Source: Corynebacterium variabile
GTDB lineage: Bacteria > Actinomycetota > Actinomycetes > Mycobacteriales > Mycobacteriaceae
Assembly (NCBI RefSeq): GCF_006539825.1
Contig: NZ_BJNT01000021.1
Span: 1-64,000 of the forward strand
Direction of reading: 5' to 3'
DNA: 64,000 bases
Part shown: positions 22,708-32,109 of the stretch, one piece after another
How positions within the stretch are numbered: the first letter of the stretch is position 1
Layout: the number at the start of each line of letters is the position of its first letter
Translations under genes and position numbers: made by a program
Notes under the pieces: model-generated
What the model was told of the DNA's origin: nothing
Seen by the model: the letters and a program-made list of their open reading frames with translations, nothing else
The model's database searches: none

Positions 22708-23274
22708 ATGCGCGCAGATGTGCGGCAGAATCGGGCGGCGTTGGTGGACGCTGCGTGGCGGCTCGTGGCGGACAAGGGGCCCGGGGTATCGATGAGGTCT
22801 GTGGCTGCGGAGGCAGGGGTGGGGATCGCGACCCTCTACCGTCATTTCCCGACCCGTGACGACCTGATCACCGGCGTGGTCACGGAGATGGTGGACCGGG
22901 TGCTCGCGGTGATCGGCGCGCACGCCGACGAGTGGGGGACCGTGCAGGGTGCCGAACAGGCCTGGCATGCCGTCTCCCACGGGATCGCCGACCTGGGGCT
23001 CGGCGATGTGGCGCTGGGAACCATCGCTGTGGTCCCGGTGGACGGCAAGGTCTGGCGGGAGACGGCGGGGCTCCGGTCACGTCTGGATGCCGCCTACCGA
23101 CAGTTGCTGCAGACTGCGGCGTCCTACGGACTGGTGTCGGAGGAACTGACGGTCCGGCAGTACCACCTGGGGCTCGGTGCCCTGTCCCGACCGCTGCCGA
23201 CGCGGGCGGAGAAGTTCGCCGCGGGGCAGTCGGACTGGTTGGTGGAAGTCTTTCTGCGCGGGCTGCGACCGTAG
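22708..23274 (+). CDS. TetR-family transcriptional regulator
   Basis: The 188-aa product has an N-terminal TetR helix-turn-helix (MRSVAAEAGVGIATLYRHFPTRDDLITGV) at about residues 28-56 and a C-terminal ligand-binding domain of normal size. The ATG at 22708 follows GGAGGAAGG; a GTG at 22681 is possible but would overlap that ribosome site. It is divergent from the frameshifted membrane protein and probably represses it, and itself, through the GGAAC/GTTCC palindromes between them. The regulator remains intact although its target is broken. Confidence 0.87.
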   Translation: MRADVRQNRAALVDAAWRLVADKGPGVSMRSVAAEAGVGIATLYRHFPTRDDLITGVVTEMVDRVLAVIGAHADEWGTVQGAEQAWHAVSHGIADLGLGDVALGTIAVVPVDGKVWRETAGLRSRLDAAYRQLLQTAASYGLVSEELTVRQYHLGLGALSRPLPTRAEKFAAGQSDWLVEVFLRGLRP

Positions 23275-23297
23275 TCCTGCGCGTGGCATTCTGCATC

Positions 23298-23313
23298 TGT
23301 TTCACGTGAAACC
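23298..23313. promoter_or_regulatory. parS site 3
   Basis: TGTTTCACGTGAAACC, one mismatch to consensus at the last base. It lies in the spacer after the TetR gene. Confidence 0.9.
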
Positions 23314-23345
23314 GATCTCCCTGAGCGGAACGGTCGGGCCAAAAA

Positions 23346-23361
23346 CAGACAGCATGGTCTA
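23346..23361. promoter_or_regulatory. McbR-type operator upstream of the binding-protein/sulfatase operon
   Basis: CAGAC-N6-GTCTA ending eight bases before the lipoprotein ATG at 23370. Same distance to the start as at ssuD, the flavin reductase and tauD. Confidence 0.65.
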
Positions 23362-23369
23362 CTCGATGC

Positions 23370-24970
23370 ATGCTGAACAGATACCGCCGACCGGCGCGGG
23401 CCACCGCCGTCCTGTCGTCCGTCCTCGCCGCCGCGCTGCTGGCGTCCTGCACCTCTGCGGTGGGGGAGCGCCGGGACGCCGCGGACGGCGCGCCGTCGAC
23501 GGCGGCACCGTCCGGATCGGTGCCCTGACCGACCTGCGCCCCAAGACCCTCTACGCCGCGGCAACCACCGCCGAACAGTCAGTCTCCGGACTCGTCTTCG
23601 ATGCGCTGACCAGCTACGGGACCGAGGACAGTACCGCAGCCCTCACCCCGCAGCCCGCGCTCGCCGAATCCTGGGACGTCAGCGGCGACGGACTCACCGT
23701 CACCCTCCACCTGCGGCCCGGCGTCCTCTTCCATGACAGCACCCCTTTCACCTCGGACGACGTGAGGGCCAGCCTGACAAACTACGCGGACCCCACCCAC
23801 TCCGGGCAGCTCGCCCGCACCGCCGCACTGATCAGCGGGGTCGACACCTCCGACCCCGCCACCGCCGTGCTCCACCTGGACCGGAGGGTCAACAACCTCT
23901 TCGATCTCTCCGACATCGTTCCGGTCATCGACGACAAGGAGGTCGACGCCTTCAATGCCGGCACCGGGTTCAACGGCACCGGTGCCTTCCGGTTCGGGGA
24001 GCGGCACCCCGGTGCCAGTCTCGACCTGCCCGCCAACGAGCAGCACTGGGGCGGGGCGCCGCGCCTGGACGACGCGGAGATCGTCGTCGTCCCCGATGAG
24101 CGCACCCTCTACTCACAGCTCCGCTCCGGGCAGCTCGACGTGGTCTCGGACGCCGGTGCCCGTGACGCCGAAGCGCTCGAGGGCAACGACCTGTTCCGGG
24201 TGCTCGACCGGACCGGTGTCGACGGCAACATCTACGCCGGACTGAACACCCGCCACCCTGGGCTCACCGATGTGCGGGTCCGGCAGGCCATCGGTAGCGC
24301 CATCGACCGGGACCACATCCTCGAGGAGGTCTTCCGCGGTCGGGGACGCGCGACCTCCCTGCCCTGGCCCACCTACTCACGGGCCTACGACGAGGCGGCC
24401 AACGAGCACTACACCCGCTACACCGACCGGGCGAGGCAGCTTCTCGCCGAGGCCGGGGAAGCGGAGACCATCCCGGAGATCCCCGTCTCCTACACCGCGG
24501 GCAGCGACAGCGAACAGAACATCGCGCAGATCATCGCCGCGAACCTCGACGAAATCCGACTGCGCACCCGGTTGGACCCCCAGGAGAACGCCGTGATGAT
24601 CGACAGGCTCCGCGGCGGCACCTTCGACGGCCTCTGGGTACTGGGCCACAGTTTCGCGCAGTACACCCCCTCGACACTGTCGGCCAGTGCCTTCCTCTTC
24701 AACTCCGAGAAGAACGCCTCCAACTTCCTCGACGACAACTACGCCACCGACGCCACCGACGCCTGGACCGTCGCCTGGACCGTCGCCGACCCGGACGGCC
24801 CCGAGGCCTCCACGATCTACCGGCGGCTCAACAAAGACCTGCTGGAGGACGCCTTCATCCTCGAACTCGTCGCCCCGGACTCCCCGCTGGTGACGACCTC
24901 CGCCCTGCACGGCGTCACCTGGTCGAAGCGGTCCGAACTCGACCTCGCCCACGCCTACCTCACGGAGTGA
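23370..24970 (+). pseudogene. Peptide/opine-type ABC substrate-binding lipoprotein, frameshifted leader
   Basis: The body (from about 23505) is a family 5 extracellular solute-binding protein like DppA/OppA: QSVSGLVFDALTSYG, PQPALAESWDVSGDGLTVTLHLRPGVLFHDS, then the RVRQAIGSAIDRDHI region. Its signal peptide is in another frame: ATG 23370 opens MLNRYRRPARATAVLSSVLA and reaches a lipobox (LLASC), but that frame stops at 23526. A single-base shift between about 23480 and 23520 joins them. As sequenced, the body has no export signal. The operator just upstream suggests sulfur-starvation control; substrate might be a sulfated or sulfur-bearing compound, given the sulfatase downstream. Confidence 0.75.
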
Positions 24971-25115
24971 CCGTGATGACCCGTTTCCTTCTCCGCCGTC
25001 TCCCGGCTGCCCTCGGCGTCATCGTCGCCTGCTCGATCGTCGTCTTCGCCCTGCTCCGACTCATCCCCGGTAACCCCGCCGCCTCACTGGCCGGACCAGG
25101 TACGACCGCCGACCG
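24967..25115 (+). pseudogene. Remnant of a DppB-type ABC permease
   Basis: Only the first ~45 residues remain: FLLRRLPAALGVIVACSIVV then LLRLIPGNPAASLAGPGTTA, the standard opening of dipeptide permeases. GTG 24967 overlaps the binding-protein stop (GTGA), showing original operon coupling. After about 25113 the sequence switches directly to the start of a sulfatase. The rest of this permease, and presumably the second permease and ATPase genes, were lost in one deletion. Confidence 0.75.
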
Positions 25116-27299
25116 GAGCCCCGAACGTCATCGTGGTCCTCCTCGACGACATGGGCTACGCGGACATCGGCCCGTTCGGGTCCGAGATCCCCACCCCGGC
25201 GCTGCAACGGCTCGCCGATGAGGGGTTCGCCTTCACGAACTACCACACCACCCCGGTGTGCTCGCCGGCCTCAACCCGCACCGCGCCGGGTTCGCCACGG
25301 TCGCGAACTCCGATCACGGCTTCCCCCGGTGTCCGGCTGGAGCTCGGCGAGGACGTCTCCACGCTCGCCGAGGTGCTCCACGGTGCCGGCTACGCGACCG
25401 CGGCGGTGGGGAAGTGGCATCTGACCAGGGACTCCCTGATCCACGAGGGAGCCGACAACTCCTCCTGGCCGGTACAGCGGGGCGTCGACCACTACTACGG
25501 GTCGCTGGAGGGGCTGAACTCCTCCTTCCACCCGAACCAGATCGTCCGGGACAACACCGTGGTGCAGGTCGAGGAGACCCCGGAGGACTACTACATCACC
25601 GACGACTACACCGATGAGGCGCTCCGGTTCATCCAGGGGACGCGGGCATCCGCGCCGCAGGAACAGCGGCCGTTCTACCTCGATTTCGCGCACACCGCCA
25701 TGCACGGGCCGTTGGGCGCGAAGGACACTGAACTGGCGAAGCACCGGGGCCGGTACTCGGAGGGGTGGGATGCACTGCGGCGTGAACGCCACGCCCGGCA
25801 GATCGAACTGGGTATCATCCCGCCGGAGACGCCCTTGCCTGAGGCGGTCGGACGGTTGGGGAAGGAGGTCATCGACTGGGACTCGCTGGACGGGCAGACG
25901 AAGGACCTCTACGCGCGGTACCAGGAGGTGTATGCTGCAATGGTCGATTCCGTTGACCAGTCACTCGCACGAATCATCGATCTTCTCGATGAATTGGGGG
26001 AGAAGGACAACACCCTCATCGTCTTCACCTCTGACAACGGCGGCTCAGCGGAAGGTGGTCCGGAAGGCACCCGCTCCTACTTCAGTCGCTTCGACCATGT
26101 GCCGAGGCTGCCGGAGGACTGGGCCGCGGACGTCGACCGGGACCCCGCGTTCATCGGTGGGCCACGGTCGATGGCGCACTATCCGGAGGGTTGGGGCATG
26201 GCGTCCAACACCCCGTTCCGCTTCTACAAGGGACAGACCTTCGCCGGGGGCGTCCGTGTGCCGCTGCTGCTGAGCTGGCCCGCGGGTGGACTGCGCGACC
26301 AGTACCAGTACGCCATGGACCTCACCCCGACGATCCTCGACCTGGTGGGCGTTCCCCATCCGTCGACGGTCAACGGGACCCGTCACGGTGTTCCGGTGAA
26401 GGACATTGACGGGGTGAGTTTCGCTCCGGTGCCCGGGGACGCGTCCCACCCGTCCACCAGGCCGGAGCAGTACGCCGAATTCGGCGGCAACCGTGGCCTG
26501 TACCGCGACGGGTGGAAGATCCTCACGAACCACCGCCCCGGTACGCCCTTCGAGGACGCCGAGTGGGAGCTCTACCACGTCGACGAGGACCCCAACGAGA
26601 TCCACGACCTCGCCGGAGAGTTCCCTGACCTGGTGCGGGACCTCGCGGCCCGCTGGGAACGGCTGGCCTGGGAGAATACCGTCTTCCCGTTGAACGACCA
26701 CTCCGATCCGCGGGCGGAACTGCGGCGTCCTGCCGACGGGGTCTACGGGGAGGCGGTGACTCTGCTGCCCGGCACACCGAAACTGGAACGGTGGCGGTCG
26801 TCGCGACTCACCCAGCTGCGCAGCTTCGAGGTGGTCATCGACGTGACCGTCGCGGAGGGAATTCCGGTGTCCTCGTCTCCCACGCTGACCAGGGTGGCGG
26901 CTACATGGTGTGGGTCGACGCCGGCCGGGTATGGCTCGCGGTCAACGAGTACGGCGAACTGCATGAGACATCCGTGCCGGTGCCGCCGGGGCGGCGGACC
27001 GTGCGACTGCACTCTGCGGCGCTCGCTGACTTCCGGACGACGTGGACCCTGGAGGTCGACGGGTCGTCGGCGGAGATCCCGGAGGTGTGGGCGCTACTCG
27101 GCATGGCACCGTTCAGCGGTATCGACGTCGGTGTGAACCGGGGTGGGCCGGTGCACTGGGACAACTATGTCGCCCACGGCTCCTGGCGCTACTCGGGCAC
27201 GCTGCACTCGGTGTGCTATGAGCCGGGGGGGAGCGGGCACCGTACAGTCCAGAGGTCCTCGCCGAGAGCGCGAGGGATGCCGCCGAGGTCTTCGACTGA
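25116..27299 (+). pseudogene. Arylsulfatase-type sulfatase, multiply disrupted
   Basis: The frame enters at PNVIVVLLDDMGYADIG, the metal-binding start of type I sulfatases, and retains AAVGKWHLT and FTSDNGGSAEGG. Just after TTPVCSP (about 25262) the formylglycine motif is deleted and the frame changes to LAGLNPHRAGFATVANSD; a further shift near 25327 restores the first frame. Near 26860 another shift leads to the C-terminal beta-rich segment (GYMVWVDAGRVWLAVNEYG). A last shift at the seven-G run near 27225 leads to LAESARDAAEVFD and the stop at 27297-27299. Without the catalytic Cys-x-Pro-x-Arg motif the protein cannot mature into an active sulfatase. Confidence 0.83.
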
Positions 27300-27315
27300 G
27301 ACTCGCGACCATCAC

Positions 27316-27331
27316 CGTTTCACGTGAAACA
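27316..27331. promoter_or_regulatory. parS site 4
   Basis: CGTTTCACGTGAAACA, one mismatch at the first base. It lies in the 40-base gap between the sulfatase pseudogene and the AlkZ-like gene. Confidence 0.9.
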
Positions 27332-27339
27332 GGAGCCGC

Positions 27340-28428
27340 TCACGGGTGGGGATAGCTCCGGAACGTACGGATGATGTCCCGCTCGGCAGTGGCGCTCAAC
27401 GGCCGGAAAGGGGAGAGGCTGAGGTTCCGTGAGACGCCGGTTTTCGGAGCCCGCCAGGTCGCCACGAACTTCCCGCCTCGCACCACCGTCTTGCGGAAGG
27501 CGCCGTTGTTGCCGGGGGCGACCTCGTCATGGTGGTTGTCGGCGAGGAAGGCCAGGCGGTCGCGGTAGCCGAGCATCAGCTCATCGAAGGCCGGTAGGAG
27601 GAAGGTGCCGTGCGCCGCCGTGGCCGCGGCGGTGATCTCGTCGACCAGCCCGGGGCGTACCCAGGCGTCCTCGCCCAGGGCGGGGGAGAAGGACGCGGCG
27701 GGTTCCATTTCGTCCCGGACCAGCGTGAAGGCGTTCCTGATGAGCTTCACCGGGAGTTTGGTCCACCACGCGAAGTCCCGTAACCCGGCTGGCCCGTGAC
27801 CGTGCAGATACCGCAGCAGCAGTGCGGCGGTGGCGGCCGTGGCGTCTCCGTTGAAGCGTCCCTCCAGGCCCGAACCGGCCGGCAGCCAGGTCTCCGCGGG
27901 AACGACGAGCTGGTCGCCGGACCCGGTGACCGGACCGTAGACGGCCGTTCCGTGGAGCAGCATGTCGCGCACCAGAAGATAGAGGAAAGGGCGGGTCTCC
28001 GGCAGCCCGTGCGACGCCCACAGGGCGGCGAGATCCGCGCGGCTCAGTCCTCCAGGGTGCTCCAGCAGCAGGTCGTGGGCGGTGGCGATGTCGGTCGGGG
28101 TCAGACCGTCCTTCGCGAGGCGGCGTCGGGACTGTGTGCGCTGGGGCGCGGCGCAGAGCTCGGTGACCCACGCGGCGTCCTCCGCGGCCAGGGCGAAGAC
28201 CGTGGCGCGCATGGGGTAGCCGCGGACGATCGAGCCGTCGGTGAAAGCCTCCTGCACAGTGGCGGCGTCCTGCCCGGTCAGTCGCAGGGCGATCGAGGAG
28301 GTGACGCCCGGCAGTTCCTGCCCCTGCATCGGCCCGAGGTCAGTCAGCACCTGTGCCGGGGTATCGCGTGAGGGGGCGGCGAGTCCGAGCGCGGTGAGAC
28401 GGGCTTCGACGAGGGCGGGGTTGACCAT
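27340..28428 (-). CDS. Winged-helix DNA-binding protein, AlkZ-like (HTH_42)
   Basis: The 362-aa product fits the winged-helix DNA-binding (HTH_42) family that includes the AlkZ glycosylases, which unhook DNA crosslinks. It shows the conserved N-terminal PMQGQELPG stretch, repeated winged-helix units, an Arg/Trp-rich DFAWWTKLPV segment, and the C-terminal PAFDELMLGYRDR and GKFVATWR motifs. AlkZ itself is a resistance glycosylase; members of this wider family are less well studied, so glycosylase activity is an inference. It starts at ATG 28428, is convergent with the sulfatase pseudogene, and is divergent from the TauD gene. Confidence 0.78.
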   Translation of the reverse strand: MVNPALVEARLTALGLAAPSRDTPAQVLTDLGPMQGQELPGVTSSIALRLTGQDAATVQEAFTDGSIVRGYPMRATVFALAAEDAAWVTELCAAPQRTQSRRRLAKDGLTPTDIATAHDLLLEHPGGLSRADLAALWASHGLPETRPFLYLLVRDMLLHGTAVYGPVTGSGDQLVVPAETWLPAGSGLEGRFNGDATAATAALLLRYLHGHGPAGLRDFAWWTKLPVKLIRNAFTLVRDEMEPAASFSPALGEDAWVRPGLVDEITAAATAAHGTFLLPAFDELMLGYRDRLAFLADNHHDEVAPGNNGAFRKTVVRGGKFVATWRAPKTGVSRNLSLSPFRPLSATAERDIIRTFRSYPHP

Positions 28429-28529
28429 GCGGGCCAGCCTAGTGGGCCGACGGACGGTTACGGTTCACGGTGACGCGAATGCGGGGGTGTGCCGACGAGG
28501 GACCGTAGGGTCGGTAACCACACCCGGAA

Positions 28530-28545
28530 CAGACCGAGCGGTCTA
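28530..28545. promoter_or_regulatory. McbR-type operator upstream of the TauD-type dioxygenase
   Basis: CAGAC-N6-GTCTA palindrome 47 bases before the ATG at 28593. Same core as at ssuD and the flavin reductase. Confidence 0.68.
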
Positions 28546-28592
28546 TTTGTCCGGAATCCTATTCGCCTCCCGCACCACCGAAAGGCACCACC

Positions 28593-29570
28593 ATGACCAG
28601 CACGCTCTCCCGCCCGACCGACACCACTGACGCCACTGACACCGCCGGTTCCGCCACGACCCCGACCGTCACCCGCCTGGGCAAGAACATCGGCGCCGTC
28701 ATCGAGGGGATCGACCTCTCCGGCGACATCACCGACGACGAGGTCGAGTTCATCCGCAGCGCGCTCGCCACCCACAAGGCCGTGGGTTTCCGCGGCCAGT
28801 TCCTCGACGACGAGAGTCAGTACGCTTTCGCCTCCCGGATCGGCACACCGACGCTCGCCCATCCCACCGTCCACTCCACCGGACTGGACCGCCTGGTCAT
28901 CGAGGGCGCCGCGAACTCCTGGCACACCGATGTCTCCTTCGTGGACCGGGTGCCGAAGATCGGCGTCCTGCGGGCCGTGACTCTGCCGCCCTACGGCGGT
29001 TCGACGCTGTTCGCCAACACCGTCGCCGCCTACAACGCACTGCCCGAGCCGCTGCGCGTCCTCGCCGACAGTCTGTGGGCGACGCACTCCAACGAGTACG
29101 ACTACGCCAACAGTCACGACAGTAACAAGGACAAGACCGAATACCGCCGCGAGTTCACCCGGGTGCCCTTCGAGACCGAGCACCCGGTGGTCCATCTGCA
29201 CCCGGAGACGGGCGAGCGGTCCCTGCTGCTCGGCCACTTCGTCCAGGGTTTCCTCGGTCTGAAGACCCGTGAGTTCCACGACCTGTTCGACATCTTCCAG
29301 GACCGCATCACCCGCCCGGACAACGTCTTCAGCTGGGACTGGCAGGAGGGGGATGTGGTGCTGTGGGACAACCACGCCACCCAGCACTACGGCGTCAACG
29401 ACTTCGGCGACCACACCCGCAACCTGCACCGGGTGACGCTGGCCGGTTCGGTGCCGACCGCCGTCGACGGTTCCCGGTCGCGCATCCTCACCGGCGACGC
29501 CTCGGAGTACTCCGTCACCGACGATGTCCGACCGCTGGTGGGCTACGTCGGGGACGCCGCCGAGATCTGA
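28593..29570 (+). CDS. TauD/TfdA-family Fe(II)/2-oxoglutarate dioxygenase
   Basis: The 325-aa product is a 2-oxoglutarate-dependent oxygenase. The iron ligands are visible as His111-x-Asp113 (WHTDVSF) and His265 (HATQHYG), with the 2-oxoglutarate-binding Arg in HTRNLHRV. TauD releases sulfite from taurine; relatives act on alkyl sulfates or other sulfonates. The McbR-type operator upstream places it in the sulfur-starvation group, so a sulfonate or sulfate-ester substrate is likely. Taurine specificity cannot be claimed. Length and spacing fit the family. It ends just before the tRNA-Ala that carries the integrated island. Confidence 0.87.
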   Translation: MTSTLSRPTDTTDATDTAGSATTPTVTRLGKNIGAVIEGIDLSGDITDDEVEFIRSALATHKAVGFRGQFLDDESQYAFASRIGTPTLAHPTVHSTGLDRLVIEGAANSWHTDVSFVDRVPKIGVLRAVTLPPYGGSTLFANTVAAYNALPEPLRVLADSLWATHSNEYDYANSHDSNKDKTEYRREFTRVPFETEHPVVHLHPETGERSLLLGHFVQGFLGLKTREFHDLFDIFQDRITRPDNVFSWDWQEGDVVLWDNHATQHYGVNDFGDHTRNLHRVTLAGSVPTAVDGSRSRILTGDASEYSVTDDVRPLVGYVGDAAEI

Positions 29571-29642
29571 CTATGAGTTCCGCCGACCGGGGTGTATGCT
29601 CTCTCGGTGTTGTCTTCGGAGTACTCCGGAGATGACCGTGAC

Positions 29643-29715
29643 GGGGCTATAGCTCAGTTGGTAGAGCGTTGCGTTCGCAATGCAAAGGTCTGGGGTTCGA
29701 TTCCCCATAGCTCCA
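29643..29715 (+). tRNA. tRNA-Ala (CGC), attachment gene of the island
   Basis: A 73-base cloverleaf with anticodon CGC in the loop TTCGCAA, discriminator A at 29715 and no encoded CCA. The last 17 bases are part of an 18-base repeat found again at 38136, so integration used and restored the 3' end of the gene. Its natural terminator is now beyond the far end of the island. Confidence 0.95.
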
Positions 29716-29716
29716 C
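29699..29716 (+). repeat. attL core (18 bp)
   Basis: GATTCCCCATAGCTCCAC, spanning the T-arm and acceptor end of tRNA-Ala. Identical to 38136-38153. Confidence 0.9.
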
Positions 29717-29826
29717 TATCATGGAATCCGTTGGTCATTCAGACCAGCGGGTTTCTTGCTTTGTGCAGGTCATGGGCATGATCGTACTACGCCGGTGCAC
29801 GGCAGGGGGCCGCAATGAGCGGCACT

Positions 29827-29900
29827 GTTGCCCAACAGTTGCCCAACACACCCAACACGTACCCAACGAGTGCCCAACAGTTTGGGTGGCCGTTGGGTGG
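29827..29900. repeat. Integrase arm-type repeats (left)
   Basis: About seven copies of a short motif: GTTGCCCAACA at 29827-29837 and 29838-29848, then related CCCAAC units near 29850, 29860 and 29870, and two in inverse orientation (GGGTGGCC, TTGGGTGG) to about 29900. They lie between attL and the integrase start and recur near attR, as expected for arm sites. Confidence 0.65.
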
Positions 29901-29917
29901 GAGCGGAGAGCGGACAC

Positions 29918-31231
29918 ATGGCACGGAATGATCGTCGGGATTGGGGAGAGGTTCAGCGACGGAAGACGGCGAAGGGGTGGCGTTACTACCCGCGCTACCG
30001 GCTTCCGGGTACTGACCGGAGATTCACGCCGGGGGTTGCGTTTGAGACGCGGGGTGCTGCGGACGGTTGGCTGAAGGCTGAGCGGGAACGGTGGGAGGAC
30101 GCTGTAGCAACCGGGACCATTGCACAGTGGTTGCCGCCACGGGAGTTCCGGGCCGCTGCGGTGGTAGAGCGTGAGCGGGCCGCTGTGACGGTTGCGGACA
30201 TGATCGGTAGGTGGATTGCGTACAAGGCCGCTACGTCATGGGAGGAGTCCACTAGGCAGACTGTGGAACGTCAGTTGACGCTGCGGGTGCTGGACGTTGA
30301 CGGGGACGCTGGCAGGTTCGCCACGCTGCCGCTGGTGGACGTGAAGCGTCGGGACGCTAACGAGTGGTGGTCTGCGGTGTGGGCACAGTTCCCGGATACG
30401 GCGGCGACGAATAATGCGGCGAAGAAGCATGTGACTGCTGCGTTCCGTTGGGCGGCGCGTGAGGAGTTGATTCCGGCTAGTCCTGTTGATCTTGAGTCGC
30501 GCCGGGCGAAGGTTGGGCAGGGCGCTACCCGGTCGGACCTGCCGACGATTGCGGATATTCGGATGATCCTTGCAGCAACACCGGAGCGGTACAGGTTCCC
30601 TACGGCTCTGGCACTGGTTCACGGTCTGAGGACTCAGGAGGTGTTGGGGCTACGCAGGTGGCAGGTGAAGTGTTCTGTGGACGCTGACGGGGCTGTGTCG
30701 TGGGTGGTGGACCTGTCTGACCGGGAGCGTGTTCGGGCTGCTGTGCGGCTCATGGTGGATGGGAAACAACAGATGGTGGATAAGGGGCTGAAGACGGAGG
30801 ATTCCTACCGGGTGGTGCCGGTGTTCCCGGAGTTCAACGAGATGTGCGAGCGTCACATGCGCCTGTATGCCGCGCCGGGCGCTGACGGTGTGGTGGTGGT
30901 GACGCGCAACGGGACGCGGCTGCTGGATACGGGGTGGAACACAACCCTGTCTCGTGCGGCTGGTCGTGCTGCTGACGCTCTGGCGGAGGGGTTGCCGGAG
31001 GGTGAGGCTGCTGTGGTGCGTAAGCGGGTCACGGACGTGCGGAAGCATGATGGACGCCGCTTTGTCGCTACGGAGTTGCTTGAGGCTGGCATGACGCCGG
31101 TGGCGGCTGGTGCGTTCATTGGTGACCGGAATGCTGCGGTGATTCAGGAGCACTACCTACGGCAGACTGCGGAGCGGACGGCTGAGGGTTTGGCGCGGGT
31201 GGCGGAGCGGTTGCGGGGGTCGGGGGAGTAG
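29918..31231 (+). CDS. int: Tyrosine-type site-specific integrase
   Basis: The 437-aa phage-type tyrosine recombinase has an N-terminal arm-binding-like domain (RRKTAKGWRYYPRYRLPGTD), a SAM-like core-binding region, and a C-terminal catalytic domain. Visible catalytic residues are the Arg in VHGLRTQEVLGL, the His-x-x-Arg box in RKHDGRRFVA, and the terminal Tyr in QEHYLRQTAE. It catalyses insertion and excision of the island at the tRNA-Ala 3' end. I chose ATG 29918 with GGAGAG upstream; a TTG at 29828 would run through the arm-type repeats and is unlikely. Confidence 0.92.
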   Translation: MARNDRRDWGEVQRRKTAKGWRYYPRYRLPGTDRRFTPGVAFETRGAADGWLKAERERWEDAVATGTIAQWLPPREFRAAAVVERERAAVTVADMIGRWIAYKAATSWEESTRQTVERQLTLRVLDVDGDAGRFATLPLVDVKRRDANEWWSAVWAQFPDTAATNNAAKKHVTAAFRWAAREELIPASPVDLESRRAKVGQGATRSDLPTIADIRMILAATPERYRFPTALALVHGLRTQEVLGLRRWQVKCSVDADGAVSWVVDLSDRERVRAAVRLMVDGKQQMVDKGLKTEDSYRVVPVFPEFNEMCERHMRLYAAPGADGVVVVTRNGTRLLDTGWNTTLSRAAGRAADALAEGLPEGEAAVVRKRVTDVRKHDGRRFVATELLEAGMTPVAAGAFIGDRNAAVIQEHYLRQTAERTAEGLARVAERLRGSGE

Positions 31232-31656
31232 TCGCGCCGGGTGTGGGGGTAGAGAGTGCAAAAGTGTGACATTTTACCTTTGTACCCGCTTAATGTACCC
31301 CTCGTTTTGCTGACCGTGCCTGACGTGCGGTTTTTCGGGAGGTTGAATAGTGTCCACCTGATACCATTAGGGGGCAGGGTGATTCAATTAGTGTGATCTT
31401 TTACGGATATTGGGGAGATAGGTACCCGTAAATCCGCTCACACCCTGTGACCTGCTGACTTGACTTGTGTCAAGAAGTATGAGTGTGGTACCATTGGGGG
31501 GAAGGCTAGTTCAAATGGACAGTCTCACCCCGTAATCGCCACCGCGAAAACGGAACAGTAAGACCCGCTTGGGGGCGGAGCCTTACCCATTCTCACCTGT
31601 GCCTACGCCGAATCCGGCTAGGTCATTTTGTCATACCCAAACGAAGGGAACTATCC
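31232..31656. other. Control region between integrase and HTH genes
   Basis: 425 bases without a gene. Two related blocks begin TGATACCATT (31359-31390) and TGGTACCATT (31486-31517), each followed by a G run and TTCAA. An inverted repeat TTGAC-TTGT-GTCAA lies at 31460-31473 and another, TTTACGG/CCGTAAA, at 31400-31432. The layout suggests paired promoters and operators for the element's regulators. Confidence 0.55.
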
Positions 31657-31839
31657 ATGTCCGAACCACATTACATCTCCGTCAAGAAGGCTCAGGAGGT
31701 CCTCGGTGTCTCCCGTCAGACCGTCATGCGCCGACTAGAAGACGGCACTTTCACCCGGTACGCCGTAGGTGGACTGCTACGGCTCGACCTCAACGAAATC
31801 CACGACGTTATGCGTGCAAGCGCGAACACCACCGACTAG
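31657..31839 (+). CDS. Small helix-turn-helix protein (excisionase/AlpA-like)
   Basis: The 60-aa product is nearly all one MerR/excisionase-type winged HTH: ISVKKAQEVLGVSRQTVMRRLEDGTF, then a short wing and YAVGGLLRLDLNEIHDVM. Such proteins act as recombination directionality factors or as activators of island excision. ATG 31657 has GAAGGGAAC upstream. It is followed nine bases later by a second, related HTH gene. Confidence 0.8.
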   Translation: MSEPHYISVKKAQEVLGVSRQTVMRRLEDGTFTRYAVGGLLRLDLNEIHDVMRASANTTD

Positions 31840-31848
31840 GAGCGCCCA

Positions 31849-32088
31849 TTGACTGACCTTGATTCACTGTCCGGCATTGATCTGGCCGGACGACACGTAC
31901 TCAACCAGAAAGAGGCTGCACAATTCCTCGGTGTCTCCGTTGACACTATCCGCCGCCGCACCAATGACGGCACGCTGGACTGCTACCGGCTAGGGCCGTG
32001 CGGTAAAGAGCGCCTGTACCGTGTCTCTGACCTATTGGCCGCACTGGTCCTCATTCCGACCGCTGGCACAATCGCTGCCGGTCGATAA
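31849..32088 (+). CDS. Second small helix-turn-helix protein (excisionase-like)
   Basis: The 79-aa product contains LNQKEAAQFLGVSVDTIRRRTNDGTLDCYRLGP followed by LYRVSDLLAAL, the same fold as the previous gene. The start is TTG 31849, preceded by GGAG; no better ATG exists in frame. Two adjacent HTH genes may split control of excision and transcription. Sequence similarity between them is limited to the HTH core. Confidence 0.72.
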   Translation: MTDLDSLSGIDLAGRHVLNQKEAAQFLGVSVDTIRRRTNDGTLDCYRLGPCGKERLYRVSDLLAALVLIPTAGTIAAGR

Positions 32089-32109
32089 CCACAACCGAAA
32101 GGGAACTAC

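Noticed and set aside
30236..31153. Minus-strand frames inside the integrase gene
   Set aside because: Antisense to a gene with clear recombinase motifs.
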